Shown here piece by piece: positions 23,061-34,805 of a stretch of DNA of 64,000 nt (position 1 is its first letter; each line of letters starts with the position of its first letter). The notes under the pieces are model-generated. The model did no database searches. It was not told the DNA's origin and saw only the letters and a program-made list of their open reading frames with translations. Origin of the DNA: Aphrophora alni (Eukaryota > Arthropoda > Insecta > Hemiptera > Aphrophoridae); contig OY740776.1 in the NCBI GenBank assembly GCA_963513935.1, positions 8,028,724 through 8,092,723 of the forward strand, given 5' to 3'. The position numbers and the translations under genes are program-made.

Positions 23061-23201
23061 CATGATGTTTATGCTAATGTTTATTTTGTTGTCCACTGAG
23101 TCAAAATAACTCCTCCTATAAACAAAATATGATTTAGGAAAATTTATGTTGGGGTTTTTCAGTTTGAGAAATATAAATATAAAATATCTTACTTATCACA
23201 T

Positions 23202-23431
23202 AGAATAAAACTCGAACACAAGTTTTCACAAAATTATGTTTACTTAATCAAACGACAAAGTTGCCATCCTAGTGATACATGAGCTACAATAACTAAACTT
23301 AACTATTTTGATTTATAGTTTAGTTATTGTAGCTGATGTTTCACTGAGGATGGCGACTTTGTTGTTGAAACACATTATTTGATTAAGTAAACATAATTTT
23401 TGTGAGATCTTGTGTTCAAGTTTTATTCTAT
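23202..23431. repeat. Palindromic pair of Penelope-like ends with hammerhead-like motif
   Basis: About 100-bp arms (23202-23300 and 23310-23431) are inverted copies sharing AGAATAAAACT-GAACACA, ATTATGTTTACTTAATCAAA and TAGTTATTGTAGCT. The right arm contains CACTGAGGATGGCGACTTTG then TTGTTGAAAC (23342-23371), which fits a hammerhead core CUGAGGA, stem II GCGAC-TTT-GTTGT, GAAAC. A third member of the family is at 61415-61490. Confidence 0.5.
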
Positions 23432-23539
23432 CTAATACTATCTCACAAGTCAAGCTCAATATTTATCTTCCTAATCATTTAAAATGTTTAACTACTTTCT
23501 AAAACAACGAAATAAACAAAAAGAAAGTTGAAGGGATCA

Positions 23540-24140
23540 TCAATGTACTTACCCAGTCCTACCATACAAAATAATAAAAAGAGATTTCTTATAGGCTATG
23601 TAATGGCCGAGAGTTGGTGTCCTTGAGCCTTGTAGTAGGAAATGTTAAATTGTATTGGTAGATCAAGGGGTCTTATCCATTAGGGTAAGTTTGTATGAAA
23701 CAGTTTTTCTGAATCTTTATATCATTACTTTCGTGATATCACTCAGGGCCCTCGTAGATGTATATATGTTAAAGTTTCTATTATTAGTGTTTTGACATCA
23801 TATGTGTCTCAAAATTATACATATGTAAAGAAACCTTCACTTGATATGCTTATATTGGTGACTCGACCCTGACGGATACTGTAGCTATACGAACAACACC
23901 TTTTCATGGGAGGTTAACGTTCAAAATTTCATTCCTAACAATAAATTTGCTATTTGTCATCATAGATAGGTGAGTTGTATAATTACATGCAGAATTGAAA
24001 CACGAGAGGTATAAACAAAAAAAAAATTAATATGTCTGCCATTTTGACAATAATTTTAATTTTCTGAATTTCAGTAGGGTTCTATATGAGCATACTATAG
24101 AGTCCCCCATATGAAATTTCATGTTCCTATGCTTATTTTT
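23540..24140 (-). repeat. Repeat families C and A, inverted copies
   Basis: 23540-23700 in reverse complement matches family C (15640-15790). 23690-24140 in reverse complement matches family A (12425-13030), for example GATGACAAATAGCAAATTTA and AACGTTAACCTCCCA. Non-coding. Confidence 0.45.
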
Positions 24141-25370
24141 GTGACTGTTATCATCCTAATCTACATACGACAATAACAAACAGATAACATGTAGAAATCA
24201 CTTTTTCACTTTCATGAGGAAATGAAAAGTTAAAATTTTTCGAATTACCAAACACTCTGTATTTCATATACTTACCACGTGGTAAGTAACAAACACTTTC
24301 CTTATCCGAAAAATAACTAATTAAGAAGAAATGTAAAATAACATATAATTCTGGGATGCAAGAAGACAGACGGATTGAACTCCAAACGTTGTTGCTACAA
24401 GAAACAAGCAACAAACCAATTAATTCTTACTATTATAAAAAAATCAAATATGGAAATTCCTGACTATGTTTTTAAGGAATATTTTCTATATGGGCATTTG
24501 TGTTTAGAAATTTTTTATAGACATTAATTTAGAACAAACATTTTTCTGTGTTTGGATATCATTTGCACGTTTGCACGGATGTTTTAAGACGTGAGGTCCA
24601 TGGGAAAGCTAATAAACTGATATCTTCTTATTTGAGACATGTATCAACACACACTTCATAAGGCCATACGATAAAAAAATATCGATTTTAACTGTTTTAT
24701 AGATTAAATTTGTGTATCCAAATTAATATTGTAACGTTTCACATATTTGCGGTTATCGTTTTCAAAGTATAATAGAAATCGTCTGATAAATGCCGATTGA
24801 TGTCAGTAATAAGTGGTATAATCCCACTGTTCAGACCAAACGCTTTGTATAGTTTCTGTTGACTAAGGAAAAAGTATGTCTTGACTGTTCTGTAGGTAGT
24901 TTCACACTGAAAAAGATGAGGTCATTTTGAACTTCCCTGTCTGCTCTGTATTAATTTGTAATATTCCGCCATGTCTGACTTTTCATTGGTCGACGTCTGC
25001 TTTCACAATGTATCACTCCACCATCTGTCCTGTGATTGGTAGTTGCATAGCATTTCTCTTCTGTGTTGGAGATCCAATTTACACAGTTCACTTTTATATT
25101 AATTTATTGTTTCTTTTAAAAGTAATATGTGGTATTCAAATATCACTTTTGAATTTGTAAATTGTATTTTGAAAATGTTTGTTTGTTTATTTTTAATAAA
25201 ATGTGCATTGCCATGGTTATACTCTGGTTTTGAGATTATTGCTAACAATCAACTTCTAACATACAAGGCTAATTCAGTATTTAAATTCTAACCTACAGTT
25301 TCCTTATATTTACTATAGTTAATTATTTTTTGGTGTTTTTATTCAAAATCAATTCTAATTTTTACAAATA
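24140..25370. other. Intron sequence without recognised features
   Basis: AT-rich sequence in intron 2 of the zinc-finger gene. Open frames of 77-87 codons here have no recognisable domains. No repeats shared with the rest of the window were noticed. Confidence 0.4.
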
Positions 25371-27180
25371 TTTTCTTTGAAATAATCTGATTTAAAGGCT
25401 ACCTTATAAATATGTAATACAAAAATATTACATAATTTTGTATTGGTTAAAATTTCATACGTCTACTTACTTTCTGTCTAACCTAAAATAGGCTTAAAAC
25501 CCTAGAACTGGCGTGAACTGGCACATTAATGGTTTTGTTTTCTTAAAAAATTCATAGAAAATATTATTTTTATACAAAACCTAACTTATAAGACATCATT
25601 TTCTCAGAAAGATGCGCATAATTTATCTCTTAAAAAAAAAAAAAAAATTATTATATGAAATGGTTTTGGAGTATGTTAGATGTCAAAAAATGAAGTTAAC
25701 ATTTTTCAGAAAAAACCTGTATCATCCAAAATAATAGCTTACCACCTTTTTTCAAGATATACAAAAGTTTTGTATAGCCTAATATATTTAGGAAAAAAAA
25801 TTATTTTCAAAACAAAATTTTTTTTTCTAAATTAGGTACATTGGTAGGCTTATTTTCAAAAATCACCAAAAATAGTAATATTTATGGAAAACACAACTTC
25901 TATATATCATTATATTCAGAAAGGTGCATAGAATGTATAGATAGGCCTATATAAATTTATAAACATTTTGCATACATTTTGGTAAAAACATAATCAATTA
26001 TAAAATTTTCATTAGACAAAATTATTTTTATATGTAAACAAATGGAAATTTGCTAAAAGGGTCAGACCAGATATAACATAACCTATCTCTATTTATAGAG
26101 AGGCCTATATAAATTTATAAACATTTTGCCTACATTTTGGTAAAAACATGATCAATTTTCATTAGACAAAATTATTTTTATATGTAAACACATGGACATT
26201 TGCTAAAAAGGTAGACCAGGTTATAACATAACCTATCTCTAGACAGCCTCAGTTTAGATAAGTCTGACAATAACATTTACTCAAAACAATAAATTCTACA
26301 AACAATAATGCAGATATTATAACTTGTGTACATACCTAACAAAATATTCACAAAAACAAATAATCCTATGCACAACGCCTACCACAATACGACATTTTAT
26401 TACACAAACAAGGCTGGTAAAACGATAAGTGCATGTCACAAATCTGCAAACCTAATATAAACTCTAGGACATATTAAATGGTACCAACAGATAGAACGAA
26501 ATCTCTACAAAATAGTGTAAAGTTTGTTACAAAATATCGAAGTAATAATCGAACTGTCTTATTTAGTAAACTGCACCAAATGAAAAATGAGTTTGGTTTG
26601 GTTTGGTTACTACTTTGCTAAAATAGATATATCTTGCGATCTATGACAGATAGAAAGATTTGGAAAGCACAGATCGAAAGAGAAAGAAAAATACTATATA
26701 ATATTGTCAACTTTTGGCATTTGGACAAGTATTACCATTTCGTAAAATCATATGAACACCGAATAGAGATTTTTCTAAATAAACCTCAACGCGACAAGTG
26801 AGGTGATCAAGCAAAATGAACGTCAACTTTACTCAGAGTATTTTCATTTTTAGTGACAAAAAATTGGTAAACATGGTTCTGAAAGATTGAAACATTACCT
26901 TTAAAATGATATATTATACATTTTGATAAAATAATATCTACTAGGATAAAAGTTGAATTGAAAAAAAATGTAATTTTTAGCGTGTAAAAAGGAGTTAAAA
27001 TTCTTGATTTTGTTTAATTTTCATATAATAAAAACTATAACAGATAGAAAGATTTGAAAGCACAGATCGAAAGAGAAAGTGAGATAATCTGATTTAAAAT
27101 GCTACCTTATAATTATTACATATTTTTGTATTGGTTAAAATTTCATATGTCTATATACTTTCTGTCTAACCTAAAATTGT
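25370..27180. repeat. piggyBac 3'-end derivative and local tandem duplications
   Basis: From 25500 the sequence CCCTAGAACTGGCG is a piggyBac-type end; 25540-25940 matches the reverse complement of the right end of the piggyBac at 51113-55768. Within the block, about 25936-26085 and 26097-26245 are a direct tandem duplication (TAAATTTATAAACATTTTGC, ATTATTTTTATATGTAAACA). A 37-bp motif GAAAGCACAGATCGAAAGAG recurs at 26663 and 27057. About 90 bp upstream of the piggyBac end (25380-25490, ATAATCTGATTTAAA to TAACCTAAAA) recurs at 27083-27175. Probably a non-autonomous piggyBac derivative plus rearrangement. Confidence 0.6.
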
Positions 27181-27485
27181 GTTAATTTTCATGGTATTCC
27201 CAAATTATATTATTGTGTTGAATCCTAATGAAAGAATTATACATAGGTCTCATATATTCTAGGCCTGTAACCTATCACATCTATTACATATTTTTGGGTA
27301 AGTAATAATTTTAAGCTAGTACGTTTGGTACATTTCTAGACTCTATATGTTATCCTTAATTTGTATCATTAGCTTCTTGAATTTGTTAAATGTTCTGAAC
27401 CCTTTCATTGTAGATCATACACCTCTTCCAGGCTCTCATTGAGAAAATTCCTTCTCAAGGAAATCACTAACAACATTGGTATGTT

Positions 27486-27660
27486 AAATGTAACAGCAGA
27501 TATTTCTTGTTGAAACTGCATAAAAGGATTAAATAAAGCTAAAGTTTCAAAAAATATTTTAATAATATAACCGATTGTAGCTCGTTAATATTATGAAAAT
27601 ATTTTTGAAACTTTAGCTTTTATTGCTTTATAATAATGTTAATCCTTTAACATTGGTATA
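27486..27660. repeat. Inverted repeat with ~50-bp arms
   Basis: AAGGATTAAATAAAGCTAAA then GTTTCAAAAAATATT is answered downstream by AATATTTTTGAAACTTTAGC and ATTGCTTTATAATAATG. The left arm also resembles 12225-12300 just inside intron 1 (AGCAGATATTTCTTGTTGAA). Origin unknown. Confidence 0.5.
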
Positions 27661-27948
27661 GTTAGACGGTTCATCTTGCTGAAAAATTTATTAAAATTTT
27701 GTATCCTCGATTGGTGGTGTCAATTTTTATGAGTGTTTTCAGTTGGTGAGTAAGTCATTGACAACTTGTAGCTTTATAATATAAGATAAAACCAAATTTG
27801 GTTATAGTAAGAAGTAATGTCATGTCCAAAGTACTGATTCAGCAAAGTTCCTTAGCTACGACTGTGTGTATATAAATTTAGTTGGGTAAGCTGCTATTAT
27901 ATCATTATTGTGATTGGCTGTTAAGACTTGTGAAAATGATTGTTAAAG

Positions 27949-28062
27949 GAATTCCCAGTTACAGTTGACCTTGTACCATACATTAAGACAGAAAGAGATA
28001 CAACTGCACCTCCTGCTATTTCTACGTTTCAAGTGAAAATAGAAGAGGAGCTCCATATAGAG
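27949..28062 (+). CDS. Third coding exon of plus-strand zinc-finger gene
   Basis: A 114-nt exon in phase 0 at both ends: EFPVTVDLVPYIKTERD, TTAPPAISTFQVKIEEELHI then E. The acceptor GTTAAAG has a weak pyrimidine tract and the donor GAG|GTACCA is weak, so the borders are less certain than those of the other exons. It joins the previous exon (phase 0) and the next (31590, phase 0) without a stop. It holds I-K-T-E and V-K-I-E sumoylation-type motifs. Confidence 0.65.
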
Positions 28063-28179
28063 GTACCAGATTTTTTTTTTATGTAAAACTATTGTTCTAT
28101 CATTTTACCTTTTGTATACTATGTTTAAATAACATGGAATTTTCCAACAATGCTCGATCAAATAAAGATTTCTGTATAC

Positions 28180-28900
28180 ACAGGGTGTTTCAAAAAGGAC
28201 TTAACAACTTTCAAAGCATATAAAAATTTATTCAGATAATGTACAGAATCAGTTAAAGATGTCATTTTAAAGAAAAACATATCACGTTTGATTCATATAG
28301 TGCCAAATACAGTCACCAGAAGTACCATCACCATTGTGGATAAAAATGGCTACTTTCATTGATATTAATCGTGTTTACTGTGTGTTTTGGTTGTACGAAA
28401 TAAATTTCACAACTACATTTCAACTCAATTTTCATCCCTATTGTGGTAAGGATCCTTCACTTTACTCTTGCCACAAATTTGCCCGTAGTCCATTTTCTCA
28501 TTCAGACGATGATGATCAAGATGGGCTCCTTCACTAATAGGGAGAGAGGGTTCTAGCTTACATTCGTGCAAAAGTCCAGAAATTCCTTAATAAGCAATTC
28601 CCAGGTCAGTGAGAATTGGTTGTGCAGAGCCAAATGCAGGTTTGCCTCACTCACCAAATTTGACTCTTCTTGATTTTTTCTTATGGGGTTTCATTAAAGA
28701 TCTTTACCTTTACCACCAAAAGAACACAGAAGTTTTTGTTTGGCTCTTGACAAACAGTCAACATTTTGTTTGGAGGAGTTTACAGCCGTGAAAGGAGAAA
28801 TGCAACGTACTTTCCCCTCCGTCCATGCTCTCGTAAGCATGTCTGTACTAGCCATTGTAAAAATATAATTTATAATCATGTGGAAGTTTCATTATTATCA
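28180..28900 (+). pseudogene. Tc1/mariner-like transposon relic in intron 3
   Basis: Starts at ACAGGGTGTTTCAAAAAGGA, a typical end of this group. Near 28385 a frame gives FWLYEINFTTTFQLNF (N-terminal helix-turn-helix of DUF4817-type transposases), and near 28615 IGCAEPNAGLPHSPNLTLLD then FFLWGFIKDL, the C-terminal catalytic region with the final acidic residue in the LDFFLWG block. The middle is missing or scrambled. Confidence 0.65.
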
Positions 28901-28979
28901 TGTACAATTACAAATTACTGCTTAAATTCAACCATTTACTGTAAAGACTGTGTAACTGTCCTTGAAATAATATCGTGAG

Positions 28980-30780
28980 TAACTTAAACTAATCATTGTA
29001 TTTAGTTTTAATAAGTAGAAACAAATAATAGAATTTATTTTAAAATTAATTGTATATTTTAATTGGTACTGTTTATTTTACTTTTGGTATGAAATATACT
29101 TTAATAGATGTTTAAATAATGCAGCGAAAATATTATGAAATTAATTCTAAATTTATTTTAAATCATAATGAGTGAACAATGATAGAGTACTTATCCTACT
29201 AATTTATAATTATTCTATTTCTCTAAGGTCATCGCTCTCATTATCACTGTCTCTGTCATTTCCAATGGTTATAATAACATTTTCTATTATTGTATTAATT
29301 AAAGGTTCTCTTGATAAATATTTTTCTTCTATTTCATGAACATGTCTACATTTTGGTTCCCTAACATTGTTAGTTACACTATTATTTACATGAATCTTGT
29401 GATACCTTCTAAGTTATACCTGCCGATTTCCTTACACTGAGAAATAAAATTTCACCACAGCTGCAGAAGTGACACCTGATCTACTGCCTCATGTTTGGCT
29501 AGAAATTTATTCAAGAAGAGTGTTTATGTTGTATACATATGCTGACCTAATTCTATTAGGTGTCCGCAAACTAAAATTACACTTACATGGATTATATTAG
29601 GATTGGTTCCTTTAAACTGCCTGGGTTCTTTAACTTTAAACTATTTGAATCACTGGTTCAGTTATCTAATTAATGGCTCTTTATTATTTAATACAACTTG
29701 ACTATTTCTCTTAGCTCTTATATACTAATTACAAATATTTTAATCTTCTTAATTACTAAGAATCCAGAATATCTCTAATTGTTGTGACTCACAGATCTGA
29801 TTATACGTTATATTTTATATTGACTTGTCTCTGACATAATTACAAAGTTTATACACAAAGTTTGCTCACCCTGCTTGCCACTCTTATGGTTGCTCTTCTG
29901 AAGTCTTAATTCTCTTAGGAAGCTCTTACTCGCCAAGTCTGTCTGCCTATCAATTCCATCAATCGCTATAATTTGTAATAGTTTTCCTATCTTCAAAATT
30001 ATCATTTTTTTTTTTTTTCATAATTATTATTTATATAACTTTGATAAATACAACAAAATTTCATCATATAAATTAAACAGTACAGCAATATAATACTTCT
30101 AATGAAATACGTAACAAAAACAATTTAAAATATTGAGAGGGAATTTTTGTTTTTAATATTAGGGAGGGAGATATAAGTACAATAATTTGTATTGTCTTAA
30201 TTCAAGAAATTTTGTTTGCGGCTTCTACAAAGTGGATCACTTCCTCTGTTTTTCTCCTCCCCCCTCCCCCCCACTCACTCACTATCTCTTGTACATCTTG
30301 CCTGTGGTCACACTTTAAAATGATCATATTCCTACAAATGACTGTTAATTTTCTAACACTGCTTAGAGATTATTTTAGGAACTATAGTATCTTTTTATTT
30401 GCTAGGACAAAAATTTCCCCATTGGTACATTAATTTTCTTGGCCCTATTTTTTACCTGGAGAAAAATTTCCACAGAGATGCTAAAATTTTCCCTGAACCT
30501 AGTTAGTGAGTTCGCTCATGTTCTATATCCCTGAATTTGGGTAGCTACAATAACAACAAAACAAAATGTACGATTTTATCAAAATCTGTCCTAATGATTT
30601 TGATAAAAATTTTCTCAATTGTAGCATCTAAGGACCCAAACAAAACTTATTAGTCACTATCTCTCCAAAAGCTCCAGTTTGTGAGTTTCTGTAAAAAGAA
30701 ATGGTCACAGGGGTATTAAACAACCCCCTCCCTTATGTATTGGTCAGGGGTTACAGGGGGGAAAGATGTAATTTCTCTAA
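28980..30780. other. Intron sequence, possible minus-strand polyprotein tail
   Basis: A minus-strand frame at about 29215-29410 reads RRYHKIHVNNSVTNN and KCRHVHEIEEKYLSREP, followed by an acidic DRDSDNESDD; it could be the C-terminal tail of an LTR-retroelement integrase but is too weak to assign. The rest has no recognised feature. Other short frames lack domains. Confidence 0.25.
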
Positions 30781-31140
30781 ATTGGCTCTACCACTTTTGT
30801 TCAAATTTTATTGACATGTTAAGCTTAATGACCCAAACCCTTTTGCAAAATTTCAAATAAAATTATTGTTCAGATATAATTGTCAAAAACAAAAATGAAC
30901 CTTTATCACTGTTACTTAAAGTTTGATTTTTTTAATCAAGTGCGATTGAACTTAGAATGTTTTTATGACTCAAGCCAAGCAAGTTTCTAAGCTCTATTTA
31001 CATATTTCTTCAAAGACATCATCCATGGTTCATTTTCAATTTGTGACTGACAACTACTGAATTGAAATTTTTGGTACCGAAGAGTATCTGTTGCTTTTTA
31101 TTGGCTTTGGGGATGGGTGAGTGAGAAAGTTTGTACAGAA
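30780..31140 (+). repeat. Interspersed repeat, family B, copy 3
   Basis: Shares TTTTGTTCAAATT, TTAAGCTTAATGACCCAAAC, GGTTCATTTTCAATTTGTGA and GTGAGTGAGAAAGTTTGT with 2990-3400 and 19140-19345. Non-coding. Confidence 0.5.
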
Positions 31141-31589
31141 TTTATGGACAGTTTATTTTTAATGGGTTACCATTAACCAATTCAAATGACCTGTATCACT
31201 AGCAATCTGATGGACACATTGATATCACCATTGCATTTACCATTCATATGATTTATTAATTCACTGATTATCACAATTTCTTCTCTAAAAGGCCTTGTAC
31301 TATATTTGGGTCCCACATCCAAATCCTACATTGTTCCAACAATTTATAAAAATGAACTTCACGCTCAAGCTCTTATCCGTTTATAATTAAATTGTTTATT
31401 CGTGTTACAAAAAAATTAAAAGTTGTCTTGTGAAATTACTGTTTTATGGTATTTTTGTTTCAAGAAATTGTATTGACCTACCAACAGAACATGATGCTTA
31501 GAATTAGTTTATAGTCCAAACATATTCTAATGTTTATAACAAAATATGTGGTTAAATATTTATCTTAATCGTTCTTTTTTTTTTTTTAG

Positions 31590-31617
31590 GATATCGTAGA
31601 AGAAATTAATAGTGATG
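31590..31617 (+). CDS. Fourth coding exon (28 nt) of plus-strand zinc-finger gene
   Basis: A microexon after a long poly-T tract and TTTTAG, ending at GATG|GTAAGT. It reads DIVEEINSD plus the first G of a Glu codon completed by AA at 49285. Phase agrees on both sides. Strong acceptor and donor, acidic content like the neighbouring exons. Confidence 0.75.
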
Positions 31618-31904
31618 GTAAGTAACACATTTTTATAATGAATATAAAGTAAATAAACATGCACACATTAGACTTAGTCTTATTAATTTCATTTCAAATA
31701 AGTCTTACTACTGTGTCTATCGTAGAATCTGTATTGTGACACTAAAGCATTGACCCTCAAATTTGTCTCCATTGTCACCATTAACATCGATGCTAAAGAG
31801 TTTAAAAAATCTTTAGTAAATAGCCATCAGGATTGTCTACAATAAATATTTTAAAGTAATTATAAAAATGATCTTATATTTTCTGTCTAACTGTCTTTTT
31901 TTGG

Positions 31905-32105
31905 TAAACTCAGATTACTGGTTTCAGCAGTCTAGGCCGCCATTATCAGATCTATTCTCAAGTAAAATTATTAATAACTATTTGTTATCTTTGACTTACT
32001 GCCAGCAATCCTTGATTGGTTCTTTTTTCAGTTCATATTGTCATATATCTCATTACACCTCACGTGTTTCGGACATTATCGTCCATCGTCGGGTGATAAC
32101 ACTTA
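31905..32105 (-). ncRNA. Two tandem hammerhead-like motifs of a Penelope-like terminal repeat
   Basis: On the minus strand, 31951-31911 reads CTGATAATGGCGGCCTAGAC then TGCTGAAACCAGT, and 32100-32058 reads CACCCGACGATGGAC, GATAAT, GTCCGAAACACGTG. Both have the order core box, stem II (GGCGG/CTGC; GGAC/GTCC), GAAAC. The first box is CTGATAA and the second CCGACGA, so both cores carry changes from CUGANGA. Tandem motifs about 150 bp apart are consistent with a Penelope-like pLTR. Confidence 0.4.
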
Positions 32106-32339
32106 ATTAAAACATTAAACACAAAATACAAGTATCCACATAACACTCACGCACAAGAGACACAATATTTTATTTTACATTGATGTCACCGCGCCGGCAC
32201 CACATAGTACACTATACAAAGTTATTAATATTATTAAACATGTTTAAAAAGAAGCAGAATCTGCATCATCATTGCAACCTTAGTGGATTTAATAGTTACA
32301 GTATGTGAATATAAATAGATATATTTATTTATTTTGTAA

Positions 32340-32971
32340 ATAGGCCTTTGTTAAAAACTGTGTCCTTTAAAAACTTATGAATAGACTATGTTCTGCCCCA
32401 TTTGGCATTAGAACGTTTAGAATCCTTGACAATTTGAGACTTGTACTTCCTCCAATGAATGAGAGAATGGTCCTAGTTTTTATTCCTCCATGGGATATTC
32501 AAATTCCAACTGTTGATATTTCACTGTCCAGGTTCATCCTAATGTCAGGAGTTTCACTATATACTTGATGAATAGTCATCTAGTGAAATTATTTTCACAG
32601 ATGGTTCAAAACTGGACAATAAATAAATTCGGTTGAACATATTAATCATCAGGTCAGACGTATATGCATGGATTACCCTTAGCTTATAGTGTATTTTATG
32701 CCGAACTCTTTGCTATTTTAGAATGCCTTAATACCATTCCATCCTGTTTCCGTCACTATTTACGGTGTTCCGATTCCAAAAATGCTTTACAGACTATCCT
32801 AGATATGTATTTCAGAATCCCTTTGTTAAAGATATCTTGTGTTCCATACAGTCAGATTCAGAGTATCATTTTTCTGGGTACATGGGCATTATGGGATTTC
32901 AAGAAATACTAAAGTTGACAAAGCGGCAAAAGAAGCTACAATTTAGATATGTCACACTGCATGTTATGTGT
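32340..32971 (+). pseudogene. I-type LINE RNase H relic, copy 1, first segment
   Basis: FTDGSKLDN (about 32597) is the start of a retroelement RNase H domain; VFYAELFAILECLNTIPSC (32688) carries the catalytic-Glu AE motif, and CSDSKNALQTI (32767) the third acidic block, SDS-AL. Stops and frameshifts interrupt it. The preceding segment, with PFGIRTFRILDNLRL, is shared with copy 2 at 41530. The relic is broken at 32972 by an LTR-element remnant and resumes at 33939. Confidence 0.65.
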
Positions 32972-33938
32972 TGTAAGCATGGGACAACTTCCAACTAGTA
33001 ATTAATAAAAATAATAAAACAATTAACATTAATAATAAATATAAAATAATAATAGAGATAACAAGCATTGAATAATAATGATAAATAATTGTAAAGTGTA
33101 TCTGAACAATAACCTAATGATTACAAACAATGTAGAACATTACAAGTCAAAATATAATTTTGAACTGTGCGCGCCGATAAACCAACTGACGTTGCAGAAG
33201 TCCACTCCAGCAGGAAATTGAACCCTGGAAAAACTTCCCATGAGCCTGAGCGTTAGCTTTGCCTAGCGTCTTGTAGAAACGTGGCTTAACAGTCTTTGTC
33301 AGGAGTCAGTATCGAGCAGTCGCGTTATGGGACGACTGTGGAGACTCAAATTCAACACGCTAATGGCGGAATTCTAGTGTTTGGGATGTTGAACCAAACC
33401 TAAACATCTGGACTAATAGTTCGTGACTAAAGTGAGATAAATAAAAAGTTTGTAATCATGATATAAACTGAGTTAGACAGAATGGTAAAAAACTCTATTT
33501 TTTTTAACTATGTACTTGTTTGATTCTTATATGTTTTTACAACTATAAATTTTAACTTTAGCATTTCTCCTGTTAAGAAAGATGATTGAGTGTTTGTTTT
33601 TTGAATATAATAAAAGGGAGATTTCTTGTTCTTTAAATATGTCTTTCTAAATTTATTGTGAGAACCATATGCCATGTTGTAGGAGTAACCGTTGAGTACT
33701 ATGAAAAGTGTAACCCTGCCTTTAGGTAAAAAATTAAATGATTTTGTAAGAACGTAGACTTGGTTTTTTATTAAAGCTCTTAAAGCTCAAAATGAATTAA
33801 TAAATTGATAGTGATAATAGGAATTGAATAGATAAATTTAAAATTAACTTAACTCCCCTTACACATGGCATCCGAACAGATAAATAATTTGGAAATTTAA
33901 AATTTTGATGCCTAAAGATTAACTTAACTCCCCTTACA
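32972..33938 (+). mobile_element. Gypsy-like LTR element remnant with GTGT target duplication
   Basis: Begins TGTAAGCATGGG and ends CTCCCCTTACA, giving 6-bp inverted ends TGTAAG/CTTACA. It is flanked by GTGT on both sides (32968-32971, 33939-33942) within the LINE relic. An LTR-like end TTAACTTAACTCCCCTTACA occurs twice, at 33844-33863 and 33919-33938. After the first comes TGGCATCCGAACAG (33866), similar to a tRNA-Lys-type primer-binding site. So this is one LTR of about 892 bp, a scrap of leader, and the last bases of the second LTR, with all coding sequence deleted. Confidence 0.65.
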
Positions 33939-34012
33939 GTGTCTGACTTTGTATCGACAGATAAATTAGTTTTGAATAGGCAATGGGAGGAAGAATGGAC
34001 AAATATACAGTC
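33939..34012 (+). pseudogene. I-type LINE relic, copy 1, second segment
   Basis: VSDFVSTDKLVLNRQWEEEW then TNIQ corresponds to SSDFVIKYVLFGQWDKEWTN in copy 2 (42095-42165). The open phrase breaks off at CAGTC, the target duplication of the BEL element, and continues after it at 41188. Confidence 0.65.
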
Positions 34013-34805
34013 TGTTTATGTAAGCATAAACAAGCAGGATATTTCTTATCTTAAAACAAACTTTACAGTACAATGCATAAAGGTCAACATCTAGCTTGGA
34101 TTCAAGAAGGCCTAATCCAAGTGCTTTGTTTGTTTAACAAGACAAACAGATAAATCCGGTAGTTTTGTTGGCTTCCAAGTGGTTGTATGGACTGGTCAGA
34201 TGGATTTTGTTTTTTCTATAAGAAGGACATTCATTGTGTAAATAATTGTGTGCGTTCTAACTATATATTCATAATATATATTGCACATTATCAAGCAAGT
34301 GTAATGTTTTTTATATTATAACTCAAGTTATTAACTGTCGTCAGTATCAGTTAAACTTACTATTTTCTAATAAGTTTAAATAGTGTACTCTTGCTGTTCA
34401 CACATAGCGGCATCATAACTAACTCATGAGGTTACGATGACAACAAAAGGTCAGACGGTATTTTCTTATGTTTGAGGCTCATCCCCGGAGAACATTGGGA
34501 TTTCTCTTTAAAACATTATATCATAAACAGTACTAAATTATTTATGTTATCTCTGTTAAATTGTAAAAGTTTGTTTTGTTTTATTTTATTTTAATAAGGT
34601 TGTATCTTTTATAACCAAATATCTATGAATTATACATTTGGGAATACATTGCTGAATCAAAGTTAATTAATTCTTTCCATTATTCCTAGTGACGCGGTTA
34701 GGGTGCTAAGTTCACTAGTTAAGATTAAAAAAAAAAAAAATTCTATTGCTTCCACTGCTTAGCTTTAGCATCCTATTTTGTGTTAATTTTTGCCACGCCT
34801 AAACA
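34013..34805 (+). repeat. BEL 5' LTR
   Basis: 793 bp, TG...CA. From 34201 on it matches the 3' copy at 40469-41182 closely, except that about 110 bp present in the 3' copy (about 40845-40958) are absent here between two TGTTTTGTTT-type repeats. A primer-binding-site-like TGGTAGCAGAGCGTGG follows at 34808. Confidence 0.88.

Noticed and set aside
27959..27964. Alternative acceptor CCCAG or TTACAG for exon 3
   Set aside because: Both require a different phase from the previous exon; only the acceptor at 27948 keeps phase 0 with the observed reading.
34201..34805. BEL 5' LTR starting at 34201 where similarity to the 3' copy begins
   Set aside because: No target duplication fits there; a start at 34013 gives CAGTC on both sides and TGTTTA/TAAACA inverted ends, so the 3' copy is truncated.
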